21,358 nucleotides of DNA from CAZRHH01 sp964599885. Lineage in GTDB: Bacteria; Chloroflexota; Dehalococcoidia; DSTF01; JACRBR01. This document shows positions 1-7,114 of this stretch, piece after piece. Position 1 is the stretch's first letter; every line of letters begins with the position of its first letter. The notes under the pieces are model-generated. The model had not been told where the DNA came from. It saw only the letters and a list, made by a program, of their open reading frames with translations, and ran no database searches. Position numbers and translations under genes: made by a program. Location: contig CAZRHH010000054.1 of NCBI GenBank assembly GCA_964599885.1, forward strand, positions 1 through 21,358, in the 5' to 3' direction.

Positions 1-609
1 CTCGCACATGGTGCGCGCGTAGCCGTCCTGCGCCTTGCGTTGCGAGAGGATGCGCCGGTCCGGCGGCGACCACGTCCACCGCCCCGACGCCACGGCCCGA
101 TATCCGAAGATGCGCAACGTCGTCTTCATGTACAAGAGCGGGCCGCGGACGAGGGGCAACAGCGGGCGTCCCGCCGCGATCAGCGCGCGACGCCAGCGTG
201 GCGTCTTCGCGGTCAGCCGTGGCGCAACGCCGCTGACGATCGTCGCTGAGGTCAGCCGCTCCGGCAGTGCGTGGGCGCACGCCGCCGCATACGGCCCGCC
301 GCCGGAGTACCCGAGTACGGCGAACCGCCCGATACCGAGCGCATCCGCCAGCGATGCGATGTCTGCGGACCAGCCGAGGATTCGCCGCCCGCGCTGGAAG
401 CTCGACTCACCGTATCCCGGGCGCTCGACGGCGATCAGCCGCAGCCCGGCTGCGCGCGCGGCGTCATCAAGCATCTCGCCCTCGAACCGCGACCCCGGCC
501 AGCCGTGGAAATAGAACAGCGGTTTGCCGTCGCGATCGCCGTACTCGGCGTACGAGAGCGTGCGACCGTCGGCGAGTGTGTGCGTCGCGTCGCGGGTCGT
601 CGGCTGCAT
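1..609 (-). CDS. alpha/beta hydrolase, C-terminus beyond window edge
   Basis: The minus strand is open from an ATG at 609 to the window edge (203 codons, no stop), so this is the N-terminal part of an alpha/beta hydrolase-fold protein. It shows the oxyanion-region HGWPGS (residues 35-40), the ERPGYGES strand-turn (62-69) and the nucleophile elbow GYSGGG with Ser102. The catalytic Asp and His would lie in the missing part. The family includes esterases, epoxide hydrolases and haloperoxidase-like enzymes, so the substrate cannot be named. The start is supported by the family-typical opening (ADGRTLSYAEYG). No Shine-Dalgarno sequence is visible. A TATACT hexamer lies only seven bases upstream, which would fit a leaderless message. 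It follows the toxin gene at 641 in the same direction. Confidence 0.85.
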   Translation of the reverse strand, partial: MQPTTRDATHTLADGRTLSYAEYGDRDGKPLFYFHGWPGSRFEGEMLDDAARAAGLRLIAVERPGYGESSFQRGRRILGWSADIASLADALGIGRFAVLGYSGGGPYAAACAHALPERLTSATIVSGVAPRLTAKTPRWRRALIAAGRPLLPLVRGPLLYMKTTLRIFGYRAVASGRWTWSPPDRRILSQRKAQDGYARTMCE

Positions 610-615
610 GTCTGG

Positions 616-621
616 AGTATA
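616..621 (-). promoter_or_regulatory. possible -10 element, leaderless alpha/beta hydrolase
   Basis: TATACT on the minus strand ends seven bases before the ATG at 609, and no ribosome-binding site lies between them. Transcription would begin at or next to the start codon. No good -35 hexamer is visible, so this is tentative. Confidence 0.3.
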
Positions 622-640
622 GGCGGGACTGGGGACTGCG

Positions 641-1096
641 TTACTCGCTGCTTGCATCGGGCGCCGCGGCGGGATGATCGCCGATCCAGCGGATCCACTT
701 TGCGGAAACGGCTCGGACGAGCTTCATGTCGGCCGTCCAGAACTCGGTATCAAGGACGCGCGACAACGCCAGGTACTGCGCATCGTATGTGGCGCCGAGG
801 TTGTACTGCGCGGCGAGGGTGAGGGCGGAGGAGAATAGATTTTCGGGGGCAACGAACTCGATCGGAAGCCCAAGGAAGAAGGAGAGTGCTTGCTCGGCTT
901 CCTCAAGCGTGGCCTCATTTCGCCGTGCCTTTTGATAGACCGCGTTCGTCATCTCGCTACGCAACAGCAGTGGCGCAACAGCTTCCTGATGCACGAAGAC
1001 TCTGCTGCGGAGCAATGCCCGGGCATTGGCCGAGTGTTCCTCGGCGAACAGCCACTTCACCGCAACGCTGGCGTCAATGACGACAGCCTCACTCAT
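641..1096 (-). CDS. type II toxin, PIN-domain ribonuclease (VapC family)
   Basis: A 151-residue PIN-domain protein, the usual VapC length. VapC toxins are Mg-dependent endoribonucleases that cut tRNA or rRNA when the antitoxin is lost. The acidic site appears complete: Asp8 in VIDASV, Glu48 in LRSEMTN, Asp105 in TYDAQYLAL and Asp123 in FWTADMKL. The gene starts with ATG at 1096, 25 bases after the stop of the HTH-domain gene in the same direction. That order (antitoxin first, toxin second) is typical. The target RNA cannot be deduced. With the neighbour's DNA-binding domain, toxin-antitoxin is the best reading. Confidence 0.88.
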   Translation of the reverse strand: MSEAVVIDASVAVKWLFAEEHSANARALLRSRVFVHQEAVAPLLLRSEMTNAVYQKARRNEATLEEAEQALSFFLGLPIEFVAPENLFSSALTLAAQYNLGATYDAQYLALSRVLDTEFWTADMKLVRAVSAKWIRWIGDHPAAAPDASSE

Positions 1097-1121
1097 CTAG
1101 CGCTGCGACATCGCGGGCAGA

Positions 1122-1574
1122 TCAACGTCCCGCGTCTCTATTCGCGCGTTGTGAAGCACGATACTTGGCAGAACCCCTCGATATCGTCTCGAGATGACGC
1201 GTGCGCTTCTCGCGCTCCGACCGGATGATCTCCGTGGAGTCGGAAAAGAGCTTTCCGCCACGTTTCGCAAGAAGCTCTTCTCGAAACGCGTCCATTGCAT
1301 CGATTGCCGCCATCCATTGCAAGCGCGTCTCATCGGTCATCGGGCCGATCTCACTAAGGTTGGTGACCACGCGCATCATTGGCCGGGAATCTGCCGGCGG
1401 CGCCGGCCGGCTGGCCGTCTCAACATCCTGCTTCCGGATGCGCAGCGCCTTCGGCCCGAGCCGGAACGCCGGCAACCGACGATCGGCGATCCAGCGCCGG
1501 ATCGTCGATACGCTCACGCCAAGCGCTTCGGCTGCCTCCGGCACGGTGTAGAAGTCTTGATGGCTCTGGGCCAT
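1122..1574 (-). CDS. antitoxin with excisionase/MerR-like HTH_17 DNA-binding domain
   Basis: A 150-residue protein whose N-terminal ~45 residues form an HTH_17 (excisionase-type) winged helix: DFYTVPEAAEALGVS, then STIRRWIADRRLPAFRLG and LRIRKQDVE. The remaining ~95 residues are charged, partly helical and probably bind and neutralise the PIN toxin encoded immediately downstream (inference from position). The ATG at 1574 is chosen because GGAGG sits six bases upstream (1581-1585) and the HTH domain begins at once; in-frame starts further upstream lack such a site. Autoregulation is likely: a run of decamer repeats lies just upstream of the gene. Confidence 0.8.
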   Translation of the reverse strand: MAQSHQDFYTVPEAAEALGVSVSTIRRWIADRRLPAFRLGPKALRIRKQDVETASRPAPPADSRPMMRVVTNLSEIGPMTDETRLQWMAAIDAMDAFREELLAKRGGKLFSDSTEIIRSEREKRTRHLETISRGSAKYRASQRANRDAGR

Positions 1575-1610
1575 GCGGCGCCTCCAGGGCTGCATGCGCG
1601 AAGCTACGCA

Positions 1611-1660
1611 CGTAGTCATACGTTACCATTTGTGGTCATACGTGGTCAACCGTAGTCATT
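1611..1660. repeat. five helically phased decamers, probable toxin-antitoxin operator
   Basis: Consecutive 10-base units upstream of the antitoxin read, on the plus strand, CGTAGTCATA (1611), CGTTACCATT (1621, degenerate), TGTGGTCATA (1631), CGTGGTCAAC (1641) and CGTAGTCATT (1651). The shared core is GTRGTCA. A 10-base period places each unit on the same face of the helix, as expected for cooperative binding of a small HTH protein. The array starts 36 bases upstream of the antitoxin ATG, where the promoter must lie. That the antitoxin binds it is an inference. Confidence 0.6.
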
Positions 1661-1745
1661 CGCGCCAGTCGGCCGGACGCGGTACGGGCCGCAGCAAACG
1701 CTTCCGGGAATTGGATGCGATCGGCGTTGCGCCGAGCTATGCCCG

Positions 1746-3311
1746 TTACCCGTTGCCGGAGCTGCCGTACTTCTTGCGCAGTTCTGTCTTCAGCACTTTG
1801 CCCATCGGGTTGCGCGGGAGTTCGTCGACGAACGCGAAGTACGTCGGCGCCTTGTAGCTGGCGAGACGCGTCTTCGTGTACGCGATCAGCTCCGCCGGGT
1901 CGGGCTTCTCGCCCTTGTTCGGCACGACGATCGCCTTGATCACTTCGCCCCACTCCGCGTCCGGCACGCCGATTACGGCCGACTCATCGATCTGCGGGTG
2001 CTCATCGAGCGTCGCTTCGATCTCGCCGGACGAGATGTTCTCGCCACCACGGATGATCAGGTCCTTCTTGCGGCCGGTGATGAACAGGTAACCGCCGTCA
2101 TCGATGTAACCGACGTCGCCCGTGTGCAGCCAGCCATCGTGGATCGCGGCGACGGTCGCTTCGGCCTGCTTGTGATACTCGCTCATGATGCGCGGGCCCT
2201 GGACGCAGATCTCGCCTTCGTTGCCTGGTTCGAGCGCCTTGCCGTCTTCGTCCATGATGGCGATCGTGATGTCATCCATCGCACGCCCGACAGAGCGCAG
2301 GCGGTGCAGCTTCTTGTCGCGCTCCGGTCCGGGTTCGCTCGGTAGGTTGTGATCGTCCGGGCCGAGAAACGTCATGGTGGACGTGCTCTCCGTCTGGCCG
2401 TAGGCGTTCATCAGCCCACAGCCGAAGACGTCGACGGCCTTGCTGGCGACTTCGTACGGCATCGGCGCCGCCCCGTACGTGATCAGTTTCAGCGACGACA
2501 GATCGTACTTCGCGAAGCCCTCGCATTCCATGATGCGCTTAAGCATCGTCGGAACGACGAAGCTGTGCGTGACTCGCTCCTTCTGCACCGTCTCCAGCCA
2601 GAGCTTCGGGTCGAACTGCGGCAGGATCGCCAGCGTGCGGCCTCCCCACACCGACGACATGATCGGCGTCACGCCCGCGACGTGGAAGATCGGCACGGAG
2701 AGCAGCGTCACGTCGGGCTCTTCGCCCGGATCGGCGGGGCTCATCGTGTTGGTGACGTATACGGACAGGTTCAGGTACGTCAGCGCGACGCCTTTCGGCT
2801 GTGATGTCGTGCCCGACGTGTAGATCAGCACGGTCGGGCGGCTCTCGTCCACTTCTACGAACGGCTCTTCGTCGCTGGCATTGGCAAGCACGTCGGCCCA
2901 CGACTCCATACCCTCGGCAGGCTTGTCGAAGCAGACGTAGTGCTTGGCGGTCGTTAGTGTCGGACGCAGCGTCGCCACCAGATCGAGGTAGCGCTCGCCC
3001 GTGAACAGCACGTGGATATCCGACGTGTTGATCATGTACGTCAGTTCGTCGTGCTTCGCGCGGTAGTTGAGTGGCACGAACGTCGCGCCGATCTTCGCCG
3101 CGGCGTAGTAGGTCTCGATGAACTCGATGCCGTTCGTCGACATCGCGCCGACCGGATTGTCCGGTCCGGCGCCGACGCTCTGCAGCCAGTTCGCCAGCCG
3201 GTTGACGTGGTCGGCCATCTCCATGAACGTCACGCGCCGGTCGCCGCACACGAGCGCGGTGCGGTCGGGCACGACCATGGCCGTGATCTGCAAAAATTCG
3301 GCTGTATTCAT
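1746..3311 (-). CDS. AMP-dependent synthetase / acyl-CoA ligase
   Basis: A 521-residue class I adenylate-forming enzyme, complete for the family. It would activate a carboxylic acid with ATP to an acyl-adenylate and transfer it to CoA. The core motifs are in order: A3 P-loop TSGTTSQPKG (165-174), PIFHVAG (207-213), A5 YGQTES (304-309), A7 HTGD (396-399), A8 hinge GRKKDLIIRGGENI (413-426) and the A10 catalytic lysine K505 in NPMGKVLK. Sequence style suggests a medium/long-chain fatty-acid or cyclohexane-carboxylate type ligase, but the substrate is not readable. The ATG at 3311 has GAGG seven bases upstream and gives a normal N-terminus; an extension to 3356 is possible but unlikely. Confidence 0.93.
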   Translation of the reverse strand: MNTAEFLQITAMVVPDRTALVCGDRRVTFMEMADHVNRLANWLQSVGAGPDNPVGAMSTNGIEFIETYYAAAKIGATFVPLNYRAKHDELTYMINTSDIHVLFTGERYLDLVATLRPTLTTAKHYVCFDKPAEGMESWADVLANASDEEPFVEVDESRPTVLIYTSGTTSQPKGVALTYLNLSVYVTNTMSPADPGEEPDVTLLSVPIFHVAGVTPIMSSVWGGRTLAILPQFDPKLWLETVQKERVTHSFVVPTMLKRIMECEGFAKYDLSSLKLITYGAAPMPYEVASKAVDVFGCGLMNAYGQTESTSTMTFLGPDDHNLPSEPGPERDKKLHRLRSVGRAMDDITIAIMDEDGKALEPGNEGEICVQGPRIMSEYHKQAEATVAAIHDGWLHTGDVGYIDDGGYLFITGRKKDLIIRGGENISSGEIEATLDEHPQIDESAVIGVPDAEWGEVIKAIVVPNKGEKPDPAELIAYTKTRLASYKAPTYFAFVDELPRNPMGKVLKTELRKKYGSSGNG

Positions 3312-3404
3312 CGTCTGACCTCGATCAACCGGGCATCGGCAGGGTTTGCCGCCCAATCTAGCCGATCGTCGGCGTAGATACGAGTTGAGTTGACGCGAAC
3401 ACAG

Positions 3405-3620
3405 CTAGGGCGCGTAGACGGCTACCGCCGAGGCGTATTCGTCGTCGTCCAACGTCTCCGTACTTGCGCCCATTTCGTGCTGTGCTCCGCGTTCGCGATC
3501 CAGTTTCACAACCATCTCCACGCTCGGCAGCAGGAGACTCTCGTTGAGGCTCATCCGGAATCGCACAAGGTCCGGAAGCGGCCCGAAGATGACCTCGTTG
3601 TAAAGAAGGGAACACTGACC
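3405..3620 (-). pseudogene. out-of-frame C-terminal part of the hypothetical protein
   Basis: In the frame shifted by -1 relative to the 3551-3979 frame, an open stretch runs from just after a TGA at 3621-3623 to a TAG at 3405-3407. It encodes a plausible tail: YNEVIFGPLPDLVRFRMSL followed by NESLLLPSVEMVVKLDRE and an acidic end, with third codon positions mostly G or C as in neighbouring genes. The switch must fall within 3551-3620. A CCCTTCTTTA run (minus strand, 3601-3610) is a good site for a lost base or a slip. Sequencing error, real mutation and programmed frameshift cannot be told apart here. Confidence 0.55.
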
Positions 3621-3979
3621 TCAATGTCGAGGGCGTGGCAGTAGTCGTACCCGCGAAATTGGAAGTTGGCGGGAACCCACGAAGGCCGCATTGGCGAGGG
3701 CACTGCAATCGCGATAAGGTCGGCGCGAATCGGCGGGGCGGCGCGCCCCAGCCGCTCGACCACCTCGCGCAGGCCGGTTGCCGTGTGAGCGAGGTCGTAG
3801 CCGTCTAAACTCACCCCGTCGCGGCTGTCCAGCGGCCACGGCTCGCCCTCTACGCCTCGATAGCGGTGCGAGACCCATTCGGGCGTGTAGGGCTCGTCGT
3901 AGTGACGTACGGGATTGCGCGGATCCGGGATCCGTGACACCACCAGAAAACCCTCAGGGAAGTCGTGCTGTGTCGTCAT
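3551..3979 (-). CDS. hypothetical protein, apparently truncated by a frameshift
   Basis: The open frame gives 142 residues with no recognised family. Features are a proline/tyrosine-rich start (HYDEPYTPEWVSHRYRG) and a strand-rich middle ending near CHALDIEVSVPFF. The last ~16 residues (TTRSSSGRFRTLCDSG) look non-biological. The neighbouring frame instead continues with a credible sequence from 3620 to a stop at 3405, so the real gene is probably about 191 residues (3405-3979) with one base missing near 3601-3620. It begins with ATG at 3979 and no clear ribosome-binding site, 19 bases after the stop of the MBL-fold gene. The two may be co-transcribed. Function unknown. Confidence 0.6.
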   Translation of the reverse strand: MTTQHDFPEGFLVVSRIPDPRNPVRHYDEPYTPEWVSHRYRGVEGEPWPLDSRDGVSLDGYDLAHTATGLREVVERLGRAAPPIRADLIAIAVPSPMRPSWVPANFQFRGYDYCHALDIEVSVPFFTTRSSSGRFRTLCDSG

Positions 3980-3998
3980 CTGGTGGTTCGTTTTGACG

Positions 3999-4640
3999 CT
4001 ACCGCTTGTAATCCACCACGAAGATCTGCATCTCCTCGGGCAGGGAGCTGCGCGTGACGGTCACCTTTGCGTGGTGCTCGGGCGACTTCGCGCCCATCTC
4101 CTTGAGGAACCGGTCGACCGGGTCAAGCTTCGCGCGCTCGATGTCCGTCTTGTAGTTCATCGGGATGACGAGCTTCGGCTCGAGCAGGCTGACGGTCTCA
4201 GCCGCCTCCGTTGCAGCCAGCGAATCGTCGCCGCCGACGGGGACGAGCAGGATATCGAGCGCGCCCATCTCCTCGACCTGATCGGATGTCGGCACATGGC
4301 CGATGCCGCCAAGATGCCCGACGCGGAGATCCTCGAGTTCGATGACGAACGCGACGTTTCGGCCGCTTTCGATCGTCTTCTCGGCGCCACGGTACGTCGT
4401 CACGCCGATGATCGACGCGCCGGCGATCTCGAACTCGCCGGGGCCTTCGATGGCACGCGGCGTGCCGCCGACACCCTCGACGTTGCTGTGCGCCGGGTCG
4501 GAGTGGCTGACGGTAACGATGTCAGCGGTGGGGCGGCCGAGCGTGTAGCCGGTGGTCTTGTTGTCGTAGGGGTCGGTGACGACGGTCGCTTCCTTTGCGC
4601 GGATGCGAAAGCACGCCCGCCCAAGCCAGGTTATTTCCAT
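3999..4640 (-). CDS. MBL-fold (UlaG-like, lactamase_B_3) protein with degenerate metal site
   Basis: A 213-residue protein of the metallo-beta-lactamase fold, COG2220/UlaG type, by overall pattern: ITWLGRACFRI at the start, VTDPYD (22-26), the SHSDPAHSNVEGV segment (45-57), GPGEFEI (66-72), LRVGHLGGIGH (105-115), DILLVPVGG (129-137) and VIPMNYKTD (158-166). Active members carry HxHxDH, a later HLGD and PMHYK. Here these read H46-S-D-P-A-H51, HLGG (109-112) and PMN162YK, so about four ligands are replaced. Hydrolase activity is therefore doubtful; it may be a structural or regulatory relative. ATG 4640 is preferred; a GTG at 4646 is two codons upstream. Neither has a clear ribosome-binding site. 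Confidence 0.8.
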   Translation of the reverse strand: MEITWLGRACFRIRAKEATVVTDPYDNKTTGYTLGRPTADIVTVSHSDPAHSNVEGVGGTPRAIEGPGEFEIAGASIIGVTTYRGAEKTIESGRNVAFVIELEDLRVGHLGGIGHVPTSDQVEEMGALDILLVPVGGDDSLAATEAAETVSLLEPKLVIPMNYKTDIERAKLDPVDRFLKEMGAKSPEHHAKVTVTRSSLPEEMQIFVVDYKR

Positions 4641-4654
4641 GCCCACAGCTTACG

Positions 4655-4683
4655 CAGAACAGCCAGCAGGGAACAGAGAACAG
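4655..4683. repeat. AACAG-type heptamer repeat in intergenic gap
   Basis: CAGAACAG, CAGCAGG, GAACAGAG and AACAG follow one another in the gap between the LLM gene and the MBL gene. Related (A)GAACAG units recur at 6235-6264 and 13945-14018, always between genes. Confidence 0.5.
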
Positions 4684-4704
4684 CCTCAAGCCAGGTGTCG
4701 GTCG

Positions 4705-5535
4705 CTACGAGGGAGGGCCAGCCTTCACGCGCGCCATCATCTCATCGTGCGTCCCGCGCCAACCAAAGAGGCTCTCCAACCACCACGTGACCCCCGCCGC
4801 CGCGAACTCCGCAGGCAGCGATCGTTCCCCGGCGATCGTCGCGCCCGTCATCGCCACATCGAACGGCTCATTCGACGCGCGATGCTGCAGAATCGCCTGT
4901 ACGGCTCGCGCGATCTCTCCCGGATCACGATCCATCGAAGCGTCGGCGTTGACGTTACCGATGACCCAGCCGTCCCACCGCGCAGCGCGCCTGAACGCCG
5001 GTGCGCTGAACCCGCCGATCCAGATCGGCACACGCGGACGCTGCGTCGGTACCGGTCGTAGCGTGACGTCCTCGATCGTGTAGTGCTGCCCGTGGTGCGT
5101 GACGCTCTCCCCGGACCAAAGCTTCGTGATGATTTCTAGCGCCTCGTCGGCCTTCGCTGCCCGGACCTTCGGATCGGGATCGTCGCCAAAACCAGTCACC
5201 TCGCGGACGTCGTGCGTCGGGCCCAACCCCGCGCCGAGGATCACGCGCCCGCCGCTCAACAGGTCGAGCGTCGCGACCGCGTGCGCAAGCAGATGCGGCC
5301 GGTAGCGCGGCAGAGGCGACACAGCGCTGCCTATGCGGAGGCGCTCGGTGACGGCGGCGACCGCAGTGAGTTGTGTCCATGCGTGTCCGGCAGGACTACC
5401 AGGCGGGTAACCCAGCACGTGGTCCCAGACGAAGAACCCCTCCCACCCGGATGCCTCCGCCGCGCGCGCCAGTTCCATCAACGGTCGCGCGTCGGCGTAC
5501 TGTCCGAAGTTCACCACTTCGATACCGAACCGCAT
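4705..5535 (-). CDS. LLM-class (luciferase-like, probably F420-dependent) oxidoreductase
   Basis: A 276-residue TIM-barrel bacterial-luciferase-family protein. Typical features are MRFGIEVVNFG at strand 1, LARAAEASGWEGFFVWDHV (22-40), LRIGSAVSPLPRYRPHLLA (66-84), LDLLSGGRVILGAGLGP (90-106), the LWSGESVTHHGQHY segment (139-152) and RVPIWIGGFS (168-177). Members use F420H2 or FMNH2 to oxidise or reduce varied substrates. This group is usually annotated as F420-dependent, but cofactor and substrate are not proven by the sequence. The ATG at 5535 has AGGAG five bases upstream (5541-5545), which decides the start. No F420 biosynthesis gene is in the window. Confidence 0.87.
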   Translation of the reverse strand: MRFGIEVVNFGQYADARPLMELARAAEASGWEGFFVWDHVLGYPPGSPAGHAWTQLTAVAAVTERLRIGSAVSPLPRYRPHLLAHAVATLDLLSGGRVILGAGLGPTHDVREVTGFGDDPDPKVRAAKADEALEIITKLWSGESVTHHGQHYTIEDVTLRPVPTQRPRVPIWIGGFSAPAFRRAARWDGWVIGNVNADASMDRDPGEIARAVQAILQHRASNEPFDVAMTGATIAGERSLPAEFAAAGVTWWLESLFGWRGTHDEMMARVKAGPPS

Positions 5536-5604
5536 CAGTTCTCCTTGCAGCAACAACGCAGCACGCGCCCAACAAACGGTCCATCGCCCCGCGACCTGCC
5601 AGCC

Positions 5605-6198
5605 CTACGATCCTGCGCGCACCCGCTTGCGCGCGGGCTTCACCTGATACCGCACCAACGGCCGGTTCGGTGCGCGCCGCGCGACTTCCTCGAACCCCGC
5701 AGCCTCGAACACCGACGCGATGCCACGAAACGGGTTGCTGCCGCCCTCGACCGGGTAGCCCTCGATGATTTTCGCGCCGTGCTGCGTGGCGAGCGCGACC
5801 GCCGCTTCCAGCAGCGTCTTGCTAAGCCCGCGCCCGCGAGCGCCGCGAAGGATGTAGAAGCACACCACCGACCACACAGGCTGATCGTCGACCGGCGCGG
5901 TGGCGCGAGATCGCGTGAGCTTCGGGTACTCGTCGCGCGGCGCGACCGCGCACCATCCCGCCGGCACACCATCGACGTACGCCAGCACACCCGGCGGCGC
6001 GTCCGCCGTATCAACGACCTTCTTGATCGCGCGCTTGTTTGTAGCGCCGGTGCGCGCCGCGTAGTTGGTGGCCAGCCGAGGCCACATGCACCAGCAGTGG
6101 CGCGTGTCATATCTGCTGTTCATCAGCGCCGCAAAGTCGCGCCAGCGATCCGGCGTCAGCGGGTGCGTCTCGACGACGGGTGCAGATGCTTTCGTCAT
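5605..6198 (-). CDS. GNAT-family N-acetyltransferase
   Basis: A 197-residue protein with the GNAT acetyl-CoA-binding motif A at residues 118-126 (RGARGRGLS), preceded by the strand VWSVVCFYI and followed by the helix KTLLEAAVALATQHG. A second strand-helix unit (SVFEAAGFEEVARR) matches motif B. The N-terminal part contains an unusual HCWCMWPRL segment (34-42) seen in a subgroup of GNATs fused to or resembling small-molecule acetyltransferases. Acceptor unknown. The end is basic (KPARKRVRAGS). It starts with ATG at 6198 without a good ribosome-binding site. It is flanked by same-strand genes with short gaps. Confidence 0.85.
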   Translation of the reverse strand: MTKASAPVVETHPLTPDRWRDFAALMNSRYDTRHCWCMWPRLATNYAARTGATNKRAIKKVVDTADAPPGVLAYVDGVPAGWCAVAPRDEYPKLTRSRATAPVDDQPVWSVVCFYILRGARGRGLSKTLLEAAVALATQHGAKIIEGYPVEGGSNPFRGIASVFEAAGFEEVARRAPNRPLVRYQVKPARKRVRAGS

Positions 6199-6234
6199 GG
6201 TTCGATGCTAGTGAGCGTGCTGTGGTTGGCTCCG

Positions 6235-6264
6235 CTGTTCTCTGCTCACTGCTCTCTGTTCTGC
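6235..6264. repeat. CTGTTCT-type heptamer repeat in intergenic gap
   Basis: The gap between the PAP2 and GNAT genes contains CTGTTCT, CTGCTCA, CTGCTCT and CTGTTCT in succession (plus strand), the complement of the unit seen at 4655-4683 and on the 5' side of the hairpin at 13945. Confidence 0.5.
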
Positions 6265-6272
6265 GAAGCCCC

Positions 6273-7025
6273 CTACGCCACGCCAGTCGCGGGCAACGGT
6301 CCCACCGACTCTGCCTCGGCCTCGTCATTCGCGCGCCAGACGACAAACCACCACACGCCCATCACGACAGCGGTGCCGATCACGGCGTCGAGGAAGAAGT
6401 GATTGGCCGTCGCGACGATCGCGAACAGCATCGCCGCCGGTACGGCTGTGAGCCCGACGCAGAGCCAGCACTGGAAACGATATGTGTGCGCGATACCGAG
6501 CGCGGCGAGCAGCGTGAACCCGAAGTGGAAACTCGGCACCGCCGCGAAGTCGTTCTTCGCGGCGGATGTCTGCGTCAGCGTCGTGTGCATCGGATCGAGG
6601 AAGCCGTACTCCGGCAGCATTCGCGGGGGTGCCACGGGCAGCAGTGCGAAGATGATCAGCCCGATCAGCGCCGCGATGAACATCGTGTTTCGGTAGCTGC
6701 GGTACAGTCGCCGATCGCGCAGAAACACGATCACTGCGCCGATGCCGAGGATCGGCAAGTATGCCCACAGGTAGAACCACTGTACGATCGCTGCGAGCCA
6801 GGGCTGTCCCTCGACGGCGTGCAAGATCGCGGCTTCGTGAAACATGCCGAACGTCTGCTCGATGGAGACGATATGGAACGCGTTCTCGATCGCCTGTGTC
6901 TGCGTTCCTTCGACGACCACGCGCAACGCACTGTACGTCAGGTACGCGGCGATCACGACGGCCGACTCTGCGCCCAGTCCGATCAGCGGGTGTCGTGCGA
7001 TACGGCTTGTCATGCGCGAGGGCAT
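6273..7025 (-). CDS. PAP2-superfamily membrane phosphatase (Aur1/PAP2_3-like)
   Basis: A 250-residue polytopic membrane protein with about six hydrophobic segments (roughly 17-38, 76-102, 113-132, 165-180, 186-206 and 211-232). The catalytic pair of the PAP2_3 group is visible: PSFHFGF (164-170; His167) and ATANHFFLDA (205-214; His209, Asp213). Such enzymes dephosphorylate or transfer lipid phosphates (phosphatidate, undecaprenyl pyrophosphate or inositol lipids), but the substrate is not deducible. A cytoplasmic basic stretch FLRDRRLYRSYR (101-112) follows the second long segment. ATG 7025 has GGAG eight bases upstream; the alternative ATG at 7013 is further from it. The gene lies downstream of the M23 gene's terminator-like hairpin, so it probably has its own transcript. 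Confidence 0.85.
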   Translation of the reverse strand: MPSRMTSRIARHPLIGLGAESAVVIAAYLTYSALRVVVEGTQTQAIENAFHIVSIEQTFGMFHEAAILHAVEGQPWLAAIVQWFYLWAYLPILGIGAVIVFLRDRRLYRSYRNTMFIAALIGLIIFALLPVAPPRMLPEYGFLDPMHTTLTQTSAAKNDFAAVPSFHFGFTLLAALGIAHTYRFQCWLCVGLTAVPAAMLFAIVATANHFFLDAVIGTAVVMGVWWFVVWRANDEAEAESVGPLPATGVA

Positions 7026-7066
7026 CTCCCTGTCTCCATCATGCTAACAACTGATCCGCATAGCGA

Positions 7067-7094
7067 AAGGCCCGGACACGCGTGTCCGGGCCTT
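7067..7094 (-). terminator. 28-bp perfect palindrome, terminator of the M23 gene
   Basis: AAGGCCCGGACACG followed directly by its complement CGTGTCCGGGCCTT. The RNA would form a very stable hairpin 20 bases after the M23 peptidase stop. The U-run is short (CCTTTCG on the minus strand), so strict Rho-independent termination is likely but not certain. Confidence 0.65.
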
Positions 7095-7114
7095 ACATTC
7101 TTGTTACGTCCGCC

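Noticed and set aside
5212..6402. 396-codon plus-strand frame
   Set aside because: Runs antisense to the LLM and GNAT genes and across their gap; composition is Arg-rich and no family motif is visible.
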